Below, one piece after another: positions 36,930 to 48,600 of a stretch of DNA of 64,000 nucleotides. The stretch comes from Hygrocybe punicea (taxonomy: Eukaryota > Basidiomycota > Agaricomycetes > Agaricales > Hygrophoraceae): NCBI GenBank assembly GCA_963556145.1, contig OY744464.1:5828001-5892000 (forward strand). The letters are read 5' to 3'. The number at the start of each line of letters is the position of its first letter. Position 1 is the first letter of the stretch. The notes under the pieces are model-generated. The model had not been told where the DNA came from. It ran no database searches and saw only the letters and a program-made list of their open reading frames with translations. A program made the position numbers and the translations under genes.

Positions 36930-38694
36930 CGCAAACCCGAGAGAGCGACACCGAAGAAGTTGCTGGCAGCATTATTGTGCCAGACAGTGGGGATGATGTG
37001 ACACAGTTAGAGGGTGATGATAGTGATGAGGATGAGGATGAAGAGAGTGGGGGAGTAGGCACGAATCAGGTGAGATTCTTGTTACATGTGTTGACATACA
37101 TTGATGTACATACATAACAACAGCGCTATATGAACGACACGACCAAGGACCTTCACCTCTGCGGCAAGGATGAGACAAGATTGCATTCTTCCAAGAATAC
37201 TCTTGTGAAAGGGTGATTCTACAAATTCTGCCTGTAGGTTTATCTGCACTGCTTGTTATAATCTTAATTTTATTCACCTCACTTCAGTGATGAGAACAGC
37301 AGCAAGAAGAAGGCCTTTTTGGCCAGAAATGTCAGTTCATGATGACGACATCTCGTGAGGTATGATTATATGATTTTTGTAGCCAGGCTCTTGTCACAAC
37401 CCAGATGCTATCTCAACAAATATTGGATGACATGCACAAATTATAGATTCAATCCCTGCTTGCCAAAAAACTGGACTTGTCCTTCAGGTTGGATCCTTCC
37501 AAATGAGCGTGGCAAGGATAAATCGAGAGTATACAACATATATACTGAGTGTTCTGACATCATTTTATAGTGGATCTCAGTCAAATCAGCAGTCGATTAT
37601 AAACTACACACTGTACACCACATCAAAGCTGCTACCCACCCCTCTGGTCATGAAAAAAGGGATCCAGGAGCACATGCTTGCCATTGTTGCAATGTGTGAT
37701 CTAGTAAGCAGTAGTACCATTTTACATTTCAGTTGCTGCTCACAACAGCTTGTAGCCATTTTGCTTTGTCGAATGACCCGCCATTCATGGGTTTATCACC
37801 TATCTCAATCACAAGATCCAAAATGACAACACTCCCTGCAAGTCATGTATTGCCAGTGCTGTCAATGAAAAGGTTGCAAAACTTGAAGAGGTGAGATTGA
37901 CACTCATTGATGTGAGTATGAGGTTTGTCTTAGTACATGCTCTACTAACTGAGTCATAGCATATCTCTTTAAAGGTGTCCATAGTCTGGGATAGGTGGTC
38001 CACTTGGAAACGATGACCTTTCACATCATTCAGCATCTCCTTCATTCATTCTCTACCTGATAATGACACAAAATGGAAACTCCACAAACATTTACTCAAA
38101 TTCAGCTCACCCATTGGATGACACACTGGCCAATTGATTGGCCAGGATCTAGCTGCCACCACTTAATAATTTTGGCTTGAATCAAAGGTATATATATCTT
38201 GCTAATGCATTGTCACTTACACTTGTAAACATTTCTCAACACTCTTGTAGTTGGGTTGGATGGTCGAGGATGGGGTTAGCTCAAATGATGTTGCTGTTAG
38301 AGTTGTGTACAGGGAACTAGATCCGAAACAATGGCGCCTCAAGCCAAAGCAAGTTCGAATCCTGTAAGTCGCACCATCTCCAAGTAATTAATGCTGATCC
38401 AACTTATCTGGATGCATTGACCATTCAATGCATCATGCTGCATACCATTTCATCAAGGCACTCGCCATTCCATCTCTCACCAAAATGAAGACAAAGTCAG
38501 CCAAGGCAAGTGACAATGACAATGAAATCGAAGACCATGAGGCAGACATCGATGTCTCACTGGATATTGACACATTACCCGATGATGCCAAGGCTATGGT
38601 GGCTGCTATGGTTGTTGATGATGATGTGGGTGACACTCTTGACAAGGTATTAGCATTGGTAAATCAAGTCCAGATGTCAAGTGAGGGGGTCCAT
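36930..38694 (+). pseudogene. hAT transposase remnant
   Basis: Plus-strand pieces separated by intron-like gaps. An acidic segment (VPDSGDDVTQLEGDDSDEDE near 36980) is followed after a GTGAGA...CAACAG intron by RYMNDTTKDLHLCGKDE. The clearest part is 38255-38680: GWMVEDGVSSNDVAVRVVYR, then after a short intron IDHSMHHAAYHFIKALAI and an acidic tail. That order (GW..DN..ND, then CxxHxxxLAA-like) is the core of fungal hAT transposases. The gene is cut at 38694 by an LTR retrotransposon and shows stops in between. It could be related to the source of the non-autonomous hAT-like elements in the window, but the terminal repeats are not visible. Confidence 0.6.
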
Positions 38695-38833
38695 TGCAGT
38701 GAATGCAGCCTGAAAACCCAAAACTCTTCTTATTTGTAACTATTTACAACAGCCACTACATACAAATGATAGAACAAATAGGAAATATGGTGAAATGGGT
38801 GAATACATACCCAGAGATATATATGTCTCTACA
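38695..38833 (-). repeat. 3' LTR of the gag-only element
   Basis: Matches 42351-42534 except for an internal deletion of about 45 bp next to GCAGCCTG. Begins TGCAGTGAATGCAGCC (one change from TGTAGTG in the other LTR) and ends TCTCTACA on the plus strand. Confidence 0.85.
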
Positions 38834-40499
38834 TCTAGTAGGGACACAAATAGAGACTGTCCCCAGTCTTACACAAGGCAAGGGAGAAAGAAATAGGAAA
38901 AAGAAAAAGAAAAATGGGGAGGGAGAGAAAGGACAACACAGAAAAAAAAAAAAAAAAAAAAAATTCCAAACAACTCGACAATAATTTTCCAACACATAAT
39001 TTTCTAACTTCTCTAACCGATCCACCAACTTTACCAACTTTTGCTCCAAAACCTTGAGGGCCTTAAGGGATAACAATGCGGACTCAAGAGCAAGCAGGGT
39101 TGCAGTTGGTATCTCATTGACAATAATAGACTCCATTTTTGGCATTGAAGGGGACAGGACCTCGAGTAGACCAGTGTAAATATTTTCGAGAGGGGAAGAC
39201 ACATGGGAAGGCAACGAGGATGAGGGAGGCAATGGAGATGGCAATTTCGGAAATGGCATGGATGCAGATGATGATGGCATGTCAATAATTGTTGCTGGGG
39301 GTGTGAGAGAGGGTGTGGACATGGATGGCAGGTGAAATGGGGGCAAAATGGGGGCAGAAATGGGGGCTGATGTTGCAAACAGCATTGGCAGGGCACTAGG
39401 GTGGTTTCCTTGGGACGGCATGGGCCAAAACTATGGGGATGTGCCATGGATGGCCTCCTGGGGCAGCGGGGAGGGTGTAGGCATGGACGGTAGGTGAAAT
39501 GAGGCCGAAATGAGGCTGGATATGCTGGGAGACGTCAAAATTGGCATCTGTTGGGTGCTGGTGAGGTTTCCTGGAGACAGCATGGGCTCAGATGGTGACG
39601 GCATGTCATGGCTTGTATCCAGGGACAAGAGTGGCTGGGGTGCACAGGCTAAACCTGTTGCACGGTGCTTCATCTGTTCCGAGTCATGTTTGACACACGA
39701 GTGCTGTTGGGCAGGTCGTTGGGGCTTTCCGGTTGTGGTTTTTTGACAGGTATCAGTATGGATCACCCCCAGGGATGACAGCGTTGGCGTAGACAGTGAC
39801 AGGGGGTGAAACGAGGGCGAAAAAGGTGTAGAAACAGTGGAATACATCGAAAACAATGTCTGCTGGATGGGGGCACGAATTCCTGATGATGGCATGGGCT
39901 CAGATGATGGGACTGTATCACGGGTTGCATCTGGGGATGACGGCGTGTGCGTAGGTGCAACTGGGGGCCAATTGGAGGCTGAAACAAGGGGGGACGTGAC
40001 AATATGCGCATTATGATGGCATTGGGGCATGTGGGCATGTTCTCCTTTGAGCGGCACAGGCAAAAATGGTGGGGGTGTGTCACGGTTCACCTCTGGTGAT
40101 GATGGTGTGCCCATAGGACCGGTGTAGGTGCAAACGGTGGGCGAATCAAGATGAAAATGGGGGTGAATGTAGCTGGCAAAGACTTGGGTGATGAAGGAGG
40201 CGACGGTGATGGCATTTTTGGGCTCAGCTCTGGCCCAAATAATGGCAGCATGGCATGGCATGTTGCTGGGGACAATGGCATGTCCGTCAACATGAACAGG
40301 GGGTGATTCGGGTTTGAAAAAAGGGGAATTATGTTGCTGAAGTTCAGTTCGGTCCAGTTCCGACCCTTTTTGGCAGAACTGCGAACTGAACTTTGGGTCC
40401 GGTTTTGCCATGTGCCAAACCGGACCTGGACAGCATCGAATTGTCTCTCCATGTTCAGTCTGGGTTCAGATGTGGTCTGAACCCCAGACCAAGGTTGGC
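38834..40499 (-). other. 3' non-gag interior with degenerate tandem repeats
   Basis: Contains a GA-rich and poly-A tract (38880-38964) and a block of imperfect Ser/Pro-coding repeats (39090-40300; recurrent GGCATGGGC, GGTGTGGACATGG-type words). Near 40325-40500 there are GAAGTTCAGTTCGGTCC and AACCCCAGACC words like the ends of the hAT-like element at 42958, perhaps a small related insertion. Open frames of 221 and 326 codons here are low complexity; I do not treat them as genes. Confidence 0.45.
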
Positions 40500-42101
40500 T
40501 CACCCCGTGAGCTCTGACTTGCCTTTCGCTTTTGAGGGGATCTCTACACCATTGAATCTAACCCATTTACGAAGCCGTTGCACTTCAGTTTCCAAGACCT
40601 TGATCTGCTCATTGTCATTGTCAGTGTCAGACATCGTGGACTGAAAGATGTTGGTATACTCGGTAGTGACTTCAGGTTCATAGGTCAATACTTCAACAGC
40701 GGAGACGAAGTTGGTTTTTACGTGAGGTGGGGGGTTGTGTTGGAAAGGTTCTGCAGGGTTATGGGCAGGGGGAGCGTGGTTGCCAGGGTTCTGTGCATGC
40801 CATGCGTCGAAGTGATCCTTCATGTTGTTGCTGATGATAGCCTTTGGAAGATACATTCCATTGGGCAACACGATGTGGCCATGCTCATTCTTGCGGCATA
40901 TTTCATCCCAAGTGTAATGCTCACAGATTGGACAATCATGCATACAATGGTACAGGTCATTGCAAAAGAGGCAGTTAAAATTGGTGAACCCTTGTCCCAA
41001 GATGGTCAGCTCGGCCCTATTCGCATAAGGCTTTGGAGGATTGTTACGTTCGGTGAGAGCTTGTGTGAGAATGGCGAGTTGCTGTGACACTAGACAAAAG
41101 AGGTCGGATATGTTGGGTTCGATGGGTTCCGCTTTAGGAACAACCAGGTCATAGTGAGCGGGTGGCAGGTAGCAGGTGGCGGGTTCTATGGGAGTCAAAT
41201 ACCTGATGGTGGCAGGTGACATTGACGATAGACGTGAGATGGTGGACAGTTCAGCTGCAGTTCCAGCCAGCAGGAAGTGGGTGCAGTTATGAAAGTCCTG
41301 GAAGTTGTAGGGGTCGCTATGGAAGTGGTTCAGTTTCTGGTACTGTAGACGGGTCTTTATATCCTTTTTTAATCCAGCATGGAGACCGTTCTCGTATGCA
41401 ATATTATGTTCTTGGGGAGAGATCCAGATGAACTCATGGTAATATTCGCCAAGTTTGGCACGAGTATGGATGCCGTAACTGGTTTGGGTATGGGTAAGAC
41501 AGTTGAGATCCGCCATTGTGTACTGATGATCATCTTCCGTGCCTGGGTATAGCATGAGTATGCTCCTTTTGAATGTTGCGTAATTGGTGCTGGTCACGCT
41601 AGGCAGACTCACCCAAAGCTCGTAGTCGCTAAGAGATGTATAGCGCAAGCTATGTTTAATGCAGCCTGTGTCATCGAGGCCGGCATCAGCAGCAAGTAGC
41701 TCTACTTCTTCAAAGAAGCAGTTTAGGTTGAGTGGGTTCCCATCGAAGGTCAGGGCCATGGAATGACCACGAGCAGGCATTTGTCGTGGGGTGACATGGG
41801 GAGCGGTAGCATGGGGAGCAGTTGAGGATCTGGCAGTCGAAGTCATTGTTGGAATAGGGATGAGCTGTGATATTGATGGAACGGTTGTCAGGTGTATGAT
41901 GGGCAGGTCAGGTAACATGGATGATGATGGTGTGGATGAAGACGAGGACGAGGATGAGGATGAGGACAGAGTTTTCGATGTCGAGAGCGAAGACGTGGAC
42001 GGAGGTTCTAACGAAGTTGAGGTCGGGGACGTAGGTGATGTGGGTGCGGAACTAAGATTGGATGAGTTGGGTGTTATTGTAATAATCGGTATATCGACCA
42101 A
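40500..42101 (-). CDS. Gag polyprotein of an LTR retrotransposon, 533 aa
   Basis: A single open frame from 42101 to 40500. The N-terminus is a Ser/Thr/Pro-rich low-complexity region (first about 110 residues, with an 11-Ser run). It is followed by a globular capsid-like domain (ALTFDGNPLNLNCFFEEVEL ... ADLNCLTHTQTSYGIHTRAKL). Near residue 390 lies a zinc knuckle CLFCNDLYHCMHDC (a CCHC variant), then CRKNEHGHIVLPNGMYLP, typical of gag proteins of basidiomycete LTR elements. The C-terminus is coiled-coil (IKVLETEVQRLRKWV). Gag packages element RNA into virus-like particles. The frame is intact and the LTRs are similar, suggesting fairly recent activity. Confidence 0.85.
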   Translation of the reverse strand: MVDIPIITITPNSSNLSSAPTSPTSPTSTSLEPPSTSSLSTSKTLSSSSSSSSSSSTPSSSMLPDLPIIHLTTVPSISQLIPIPTMTSTARSSTAPHATAPHVTPRQMPARGHSMALTFDGNPLNLNCFFEEVELLAADAGLDDTGCIKHSLRYTSLSDYELWVSLPSVTSTNYATFKRSILMLYPGTEDDHQYTMADLNCLTHTQTSYGIHTRAKLGEYYHEFIWISPQEHNIAYENGLHAGLKKDIKTRLQYQKLNHFHSDPYNFQDFHNCTHFLLAGTAAELSTISRLSSMSPATIRYLTPIEPATCYLPPAHYDLVVPKAEPIEPNISDLFCLVSQQLAILTQALTERNNPPKPYANRAELTILGQGFTNFNCLFCNDLYHCMHDCPICEHYTWDEICRKNEHGHIVLPNGMYLPKAIISNNMKDHFDAWHAQNPGNHAPPAHNPAEPFQHNPPPHVKTNFVSAVEVLTYEPEVTTEYTNIFQSTMSDTDNDNEQIKVLETEVQRLRKWVRFNGVEIPSKAKGKSELTG

Positions 42102-42350
42102 TTCGAGACTGTCGGATGAGAGATATAAGGGGGTATTTGACCCTGAGACGAGCAGGAGATTATTGTGTCGAGTAAGGTGATTGGGTACTAGTTGGAAGAA
42201 GTCCTCATCGATTGTTGGGTCAAAGGCAGCTAGAGAAAGTTCTTGTTGAAGAGTTCTTCGAGGAAGATCTCAAAGACGACAGTCAGAGGGTGTGATATTG
42301 GAAGAGGAAGCTATGGTGATGCTAAACTATTCCTCATGGTGGGCTCCAGA

Positions 42351-42534
42351 TGTAGTGAATGCAGCCTGGGTAGGCGCGGATTCGTGTTTTGCAAGTCCAT
42401 TGTCGTTGGGGTGAAAACCCAAAACTCTGCTTATTTGTAACTATTTACAACAGCCACTACATACAAATGATAGAACAAATAGGAAATATGGTGAAATAAG
42501 TGAACACATACCCAGAGATATATATGTCTCTACA
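42351..42534 (-). repeat. 5' LTR of the gag-only element
   Basis: A 184-bp LTR starting TGTAGTGAATGCAGCC and ending TCTCTACA (plus strand view). It is immediately followed on the coding (minus) side by TGGAGCCCACC. It is the full-length partner of 38695-38833. Confidence 0.85.
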
Positions 42535-42957
42535 CCGTGAGTACCTCACACATTGTTGCCACCTTCATACTGTCAAAGCCTTGGAGCTTCATCTATGGCA
42601 CATCATGCTGTGACTTTTCCCATGTCAGACAGGTCAACCAAGGTTGACAATGTTAAGTCTGAGATGGGCCAGCCAATCTGGGCTGAGAAAATGATATTGT
42701 TAGGTACTTGACGGGGCAACTCAGGAATGTCATAGTTATGGTGTTAGATGGGTGGGCCAAGGTTTGAGCCAGAATATTGTTACCCATGTGAGACTGTTGG
42801 GCTGAAGTTCTGTGGGAATATGGTTACTGGTCTCAGACCGTTGGGCCAAGATATTTCGGGGGCATTGTTACCCGTGTCGGACCATTGGGCCAAGGTTTTT
42901 TGGGGGTATTGTTACCTGTCTCAGACTGTTGGGCCAATGTTCTATGGGGGTATTGTT

Positions 42958-44350
42958 TAGTGCTGCCAAAGTTCAGTTCAGAACCGATCCGAACCCGGTT
43001 CGAACTCCAAACTGAACCGGAAGTTTGGTTCAGTCAAGCACCTTGGGCTGAACTGAACCCCGGGTCCAGTTTGGGGTTCACGCAACCCCTGGGTTGTCTA
43101 AATGGTTCACGAGCGGTTCAGAACCGCCAAACCGATGTCTGCAGGTAAGTATTTTGCACTCCAAACGAAATTTTTACTCACATGCCGATCCGGCAAATTT
43201 CCATTTTAGTCACTAAACTTTATTTTCAGCCACCAACAACCACCACTCTGAAAAGCCTCGAATGCAAGCGTTCGAGGCAAATAGGTACATTGTACTTTCA
43301 TTATCATTTATAACTCATTCACTATTACCTTTGTAGGCTGTACTACCAACCACCACCAAGTCGGCGGCCACCAGATGGACGACAACAACAACAACCATGC
43401 AAGGCAGCACCAGCACAAGCACCAGCACCACCATCAACGAACCGCCCCCAAACAAGAGAAAGAGAGCAGCGGGGTTGGTGCACCCAACCCCACTGCCAAT
43501 TGTAAGTGTTTATTTATTAATCAGTAACAACTAACACTACCATCCCCACCAGCCCAATGACACCCACACCCACACCCACACCCATGCCAATGCCAATGCC
43601 AATGCACATCCAATGCCACGCCAATCCACTGCCAACGCTAACGCCCATCCGATGTCACGCCAATCCAATGCCACGCCAATCCAACACCAACACCAACGCC
43701 AATGCCCATCCAACGCCACACCCATCCAACGCCAATGCCAACACCAACACCAACACCAATGCCAATGGCAATGGCACCGGCAACACAACAACAACAACTG
43801 GGATAATGGATCGCAATGGAAGCGAGGGGAGCAGCAGGAGCCACCCCCGCTGCACTCAGTACATTCCAATTTAATTTGAATTATGCTCTAGTTCTAACTA
43901 CTCAGAAAACAATGACCAGCGCAGTCACGGGATCACTGGCAGGGTCTAGGTCCCCACCCCTCAGCGAACACCTCGTGAACACGCAGCCCGACGTCAATTG
44001 ACGTTGGGGCTATGTTCGCGAGGTTACCGGGAGGTGGGTGCCTCACCAGTGCCAGGCGATACCTGCGGGTAACGCCATATTTGAATATTTACCACAATAT
44101 AATGAGGTTCCTAGTGAGATTAAATAGTTACAGTAATATATAGTGAATTTTTTTTGTAAAATGCGTGATAATACTAAAATTGAGTGTCCGAACCATTCAT
44201 GAACCTGGTTCAGGCCCTGAAAAAAAAATGCGAACGGTTCAGGGCGGTTCAGGTTCAGTTCATGTGAAAGTCCGAACTGAACCCGGAGTTCAGTTCAGAG
44301 TTCAGCCAAAATGGGTCTGAACTGGTCTGAACTGAACTTCAGTAGCACTA
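42958..44350. mobile_element. Non-autonomous hAT-like element 4
   Basis: A 1393-bp insert with inverted ends TAGTGCTGCCAAAGTTCAGT / TAGTGCTACTGAAGTTCAGT and a perfect 8-bp duplication GTATTGTT (42950-42957 and 44351-44358). It lies inside the KDZ2 left terminal repeat. It carries a CCAATGCCAACACCAA-type repeat (43555-43800), an exon-like block (KRKRAAGLVHPTPLPI) followed by a GTAAGT donor (43502), and the hyphenated palindrome 43967-44024 centred on ACGTCAATTGACGT. It has no transposase. Confidence 0.9.
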
Positions 44351-44436
44351 GTATTGTTACCCGTTACAGACTGATGGGCCGAAGTTCTTCAGGAGTATTG
44401 TTACCTGTGTCAGACCGTTGGGCTGAGACTTTTCGG

Positions 44437-44992
44437 GGGCATTGTTATCTGTCTGATACCATTGGGCCGAGGTTCTGAGGGGGCATTGTTACTTATATAA
44501 TACCCTCCAGCCAATGAAATGTCATTGATACAGTTCATTGAGATTGGCATTGGCATTGGCATTTGCATTGGCATCGGTGTTCACATCAGCATCAGCATCG
44601 GTGTGGGCATTGGCATCCTCAATCAGTCTCATCAATGCCATGGTTAAGGGGTTAGGTATTGGATGCCATATTGACATTAGAAACAGTGGCAATAATGTGA
44701 GAATGGGCATAGGCATAAACCTCAGCATCGGCATCAGCACTGGCCTTGGCATCAGTCTTAACATTGGTGAAGCAGCATTTGCTACTACATTTACATCTGT
44801 ATTGGCACAGGTTGCACAGTGAACATTTGTCCAACCAACCAACACTGAACTCACATGATGCTGATGCCAATGCCAATGCCAATCTCAATGAACTGTATCA
44901 ATGACATTTCATTGGCTGGAGGGTATTATATAAGTAACAATGCCCCCTCAGAACCTCGGCCCAATGGTATCAGACAGATAACAATGCCCCTG
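44437..44992. repeat. Large palindrome in the KDZ2 left end
   Basis: Arms about 44437-44580 and 44850-44992 are essentially perfect inverted copies (GGGGCATTGTTATCTGTCTG ... TTACTTATATAATACCCTCC ... GATTGGCATTGGCAT). The 270-bp middle holds a GGCATT/CATCGG repeat. Part of the arm is KDZ2 terminal repeat sequence, so this may be a foldback duplication of the end or a nested hairpin element. Confidence 0.7.
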
Positions 44993-45179
44993 AAACACAC
45001 CTTACAGCATATCTTTTCCACAAGACATGGCTCAGCCGAGAGGGACAATTCCCACTCCCAGTGGGCCAGCCAATCTCGGCCGACCAATATCTTTCTCCAG
45101 GGGAGATGGCTTGGCCGAGGGGTCTATGTTCTGAGGGACATGAGTTGGCCGAAGCAGGGGGATATATTGGCCGACGGGT

Positions 45180-45530
45180 CTGGGTATTTCAGCTGGCCAT
45201 GGAACATGGGTTGGCCGACGGGTCTCGGTATGTCGGCTGGCCATGAAAGGTGGATTGGCCGACCACACTGGGTATTTCGGTTGGCCATGGAACATGGATT
45301 GGCCGACAGGTCTGGGTATTTCAGCTGGCCATGGAACATGGGTTGGCCGACGGGTCTCGGTATGTCGGCTGGCCATGAAAGGTGGATTGGCCGACAGGTC
45401 TGGGTATTTTGGCTCGCCATGGAACATGGATTGGCCGACGGGTCTGGGTATGTCGGCTGGCCATGAAAGGTGGATTGGCCGACAGGTCTGGGTATTTTGG
45501 TTGGCCATGGATTGGCCAATCCTGGTTAGT
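45180..45530. repeat. KDZ2 left terminal satellite array, 44-bp unit
   Basis: About seven to eight units with GGCCATGGAACATGG and ATTGGCCGACGGGTCTGGG. It is the inverted counterpart of 63030-63590. The CCATGG palindrome is invariant. Open frames here are artefacts. Confidence 0.88.
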
Positions 45531-45668
45531 ATACCGTCAGCCATGGGACATGGGTTGGCAAATACCATATATTGGCTTGCTGGTCATTCTTGGCAGATGG
45601 TTATGGTCCAGTTGGTTAAAAATATATTACTTTCTTCTGTTCAACTATATCTTCTCTAATAATATGTA

Positions 45669-48600
45669 TTACTCCATCTTGTTGGAAAAGGCAGTTTCTG
45701 CTTGTGCTATCATATTCCTCCACATTACCATTTGTTTTTCCGCATAACAGATGTGCCCCCTCAGTCCCAGACCAACTTTGTCACGACGTGCTTCCCATTG
45801 CACCTTCTGGTGTTGCAGCCAACGAATCACGTTACCCATTTCTGACTTGACGCTTTGCAATTCTTCAGACCACCGATCATATCTGGCCTTGCCACGGAGC
45901 CAGTTTACACGATACACTGTATAGCAGTAAGATCTTCCATGAATTGCTGTAGCAGAACCATTCACCTTCTTGCATCCAATCGTTGTCACCAGTATTATTC
46001 CTTTCTTTCCTCCGCCAGATCCAGGGCAGCTTGTGACTCCTCTGGCCCACTCTATTCTCCTCAAGCATATCACCACTCATCTTGATATCCTCCTGCCTCA
46101 GCACTTTGAAACGATCCAAAATGTCTGCATTCCCCCCTAGATTGACCAATGCTCGACGAGCCTGCCTGTAGCTGGTGGCATATTTACCAACTTTTTGCTG
46201 GATGGCATGTATGTTGTCCCATGCTCGAGTCTTCTTCTTCTGGCTGTTTGCTCCACGAACAGAGGTTCGAAAGATTACCATTTTCTCACCCAGTGTCATC
46301 CTCAAGTTTTCCAAACAATCGTTTGCTTGGCCCACCCTGAGTTCCACCTCCTGAGCCACCAAATTTTCCAAACCCAGCCGAGCACATTCCTCCACTCCTA
46401 AGGTCGATGGCATTGTGAGTTGGCAATTTTCTGGCCATTCTGCAACATGGTCATCATCTTCTTCGTCTACCCCACCCTCCTCATCCACATCCACAATCCA
46501 GTCATCAGCAGTGGGATCATAATTGACCAGATTACACTCATCCACGTCTTCACCAAGTATTCCTTGTATTTTTCTGTGGAACGAGTCGATCCGAGACTGC
46601 AGTCTATTTCGCCGATCCTCCAGATTTGCCTTGTCTGTGAAACTGCCTGTTTTTTGAACAGCACGAGCCGTTGTTTTCAGAGTATTCCTGTAGGGTAAAC
46701 AAATGTCAAAGAGACGATCGATGAGAATGAGGATACATCCTACTGTGCTTGTTCTATGTTTATTCCTTCATTTAAGATGGTCACCCGACCAGCCATTACA
46801 TCTTTGGGATTCCCTGTCATCAGTCTCAACCTGATCTCAGCCTGCGATGGTGCTGGTGAAACATCATTACCGTGTCCAAAACACCAACACTTTACAAGAC
46901 AAACCTTTCTCCATTCTGACGTCGAATACCCTCAAGTAGTCACCACGGAAATCCATTGCCCTTCTTTCTTCTTCCTTCCACTCCGCCAGCACTTGCTCAT
47001 CCACAGTTTCGGAAAGCTCCTCAAAGGCTGCCTTCATTTCCTGCATTCCATCTACTGCTTTATCATATCGTTTCAACAAAGACCGAACTGTGTGACAGCT
47101 ATGGTGATGATATGTATTGATGACATGCCTATGAATCACCTACCCATTCCTACCAACTTCTTCCAATTCGAATCCCTCATAAGGTCATCCAAGATCTCAC
47201 GTCGTTGGGATTTTGACATGAAACGAATAAAACTGGAAATCTTGTTGATGATAGCCCACAGTGTCTCCAAAATTTCACCATCCTGCTGACCAGCACCACA
47301 AACGAAGTTGAGACTGAATAGGGCAAAACACTTGGCAACATGTGCACCAAGATGAAACTTGCCCACAGCCCCAATGATCTCAAGCGCCTCAGGGAGAGTG
47401 AGGTGGTCGGAATCGGAAACCCTTTTAGCAAAATTGATCAGCCAACTGCAGGCAATATCATATTCCACCAGTGCTTGGGTGATACCACTGTGGCACAGCC
47501 TATTGAGAGCGTTGCATATCGAATAATCAACGTTCATGTGTCTGGTGCAGACTCTTTAATAAATTTGTCACGATTCATAGCTCAAAATACATGACTAACC
47601 GTTCACCCTTCTGGAAGTCGACGACACTGTGGGGTACAAAGCAACCATGCTTGGCACATGCACATGCACCGATGCCAGTAGCGTATAAGTTATGACGATT
47701 GGCGTTTGCTTGGTTGATGGCCTTGTGATTGGAGCACTGTGACCTCTGATACATGATCATTGATTTAGCATTCACGAAATTCACAATTCGATAAATACCT
47801 CTTTGGACTCCAGGGAAGCTGCCAGATGAGCACAATAAGGTGCATCCTCAACCATATAGCCTTGTCCATCGATAAGCCCAACGTCGTCATCAGGCTTCCG
47901 CATGTTAATCTGCTCAGCTTTGAAATTGCCATCGACGACGATGCTGGGCCTGTAAAGCCACCTGTTTCCCTGTTTGGTGTGGAACTACATGAAAGCTGAT
48001 CAGAATGACCCACTGATGCGGTCTATCCTTCCAGTTCTGCGGAAGATTTATCCCTGGCTGGGGACATGCAGGGCAAAACAATGCCAGATCGCCATTACCA
48101 GGCTCCCTCTCAGTGTCATGCCCAAAGCTGAATCGTTTCTTGAGGTGCAAGTATCGCCACTGTCTTGACACCCTCATTAGCTCACGATAACGATCCTGAA
48201 CACCATAACTCAGTACTCCGTTCTGTATGCACAATGTAACAAAACAACTAGTATATCACGAACCGGCAATGTATCTGGAAATGCATTGGAAGACAGTCTC
48301 CTTAACTTGTTATAAAAGTTGTTTGCAGACGTTTTGCACTCCATCGAATCAATGTAGAAATGATCCAGGAGCTGGAAAGTGAATGCTGACGACGGCCGTT
48401 TTGCTGTTGCAGGATACAAATGCATTCGAAGTAGTTGAATATCTCAAGTGGGGGCATCTGGGCAGGAGCACCATCGGATTCGACGTCGGTAAATTCCATT
48501 CGTATGAGTGACAGTTATGATATCTTCCTCGGCGTGAACTGCCAAAGCCGGATCCAAATCGTCCTCCTCACCACCACCTGACATAAGAACATCATGCAGA

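Larger units (their letters stand above)
38695..42534 (-). mobile_element. Gag-only LTR retrotransposon
   Basis: Two direct LTR copies lie at 38695-38833 (139 bp, lacking about 45 bp) and 42351-42534 (184 bp). They share GTGAATGCAGCCTG, AAAACCCAAAACTC, TGTAACTATTTACAACAGCC and ATATATGTCTCTACA and have TG...CA ends. The coding strand is minus. Next to the 5' LTR (right side) stands TGGAGCCCACC, a possible primer-binding site. Only a gag gene is present; no protease, reverse transcriptase or integrase is seen, so it needs enzymes in trans. No clear 5-bp duplication was found. Confidence 0.8.

Noticed and set aside
39431..40411. 326-codon minus frame as a second retroelement gene
   Set aside because: Ser/Pro-rich degenerate tandem repeats, no protease, RT or integrase motif; treated as non-gag interior.
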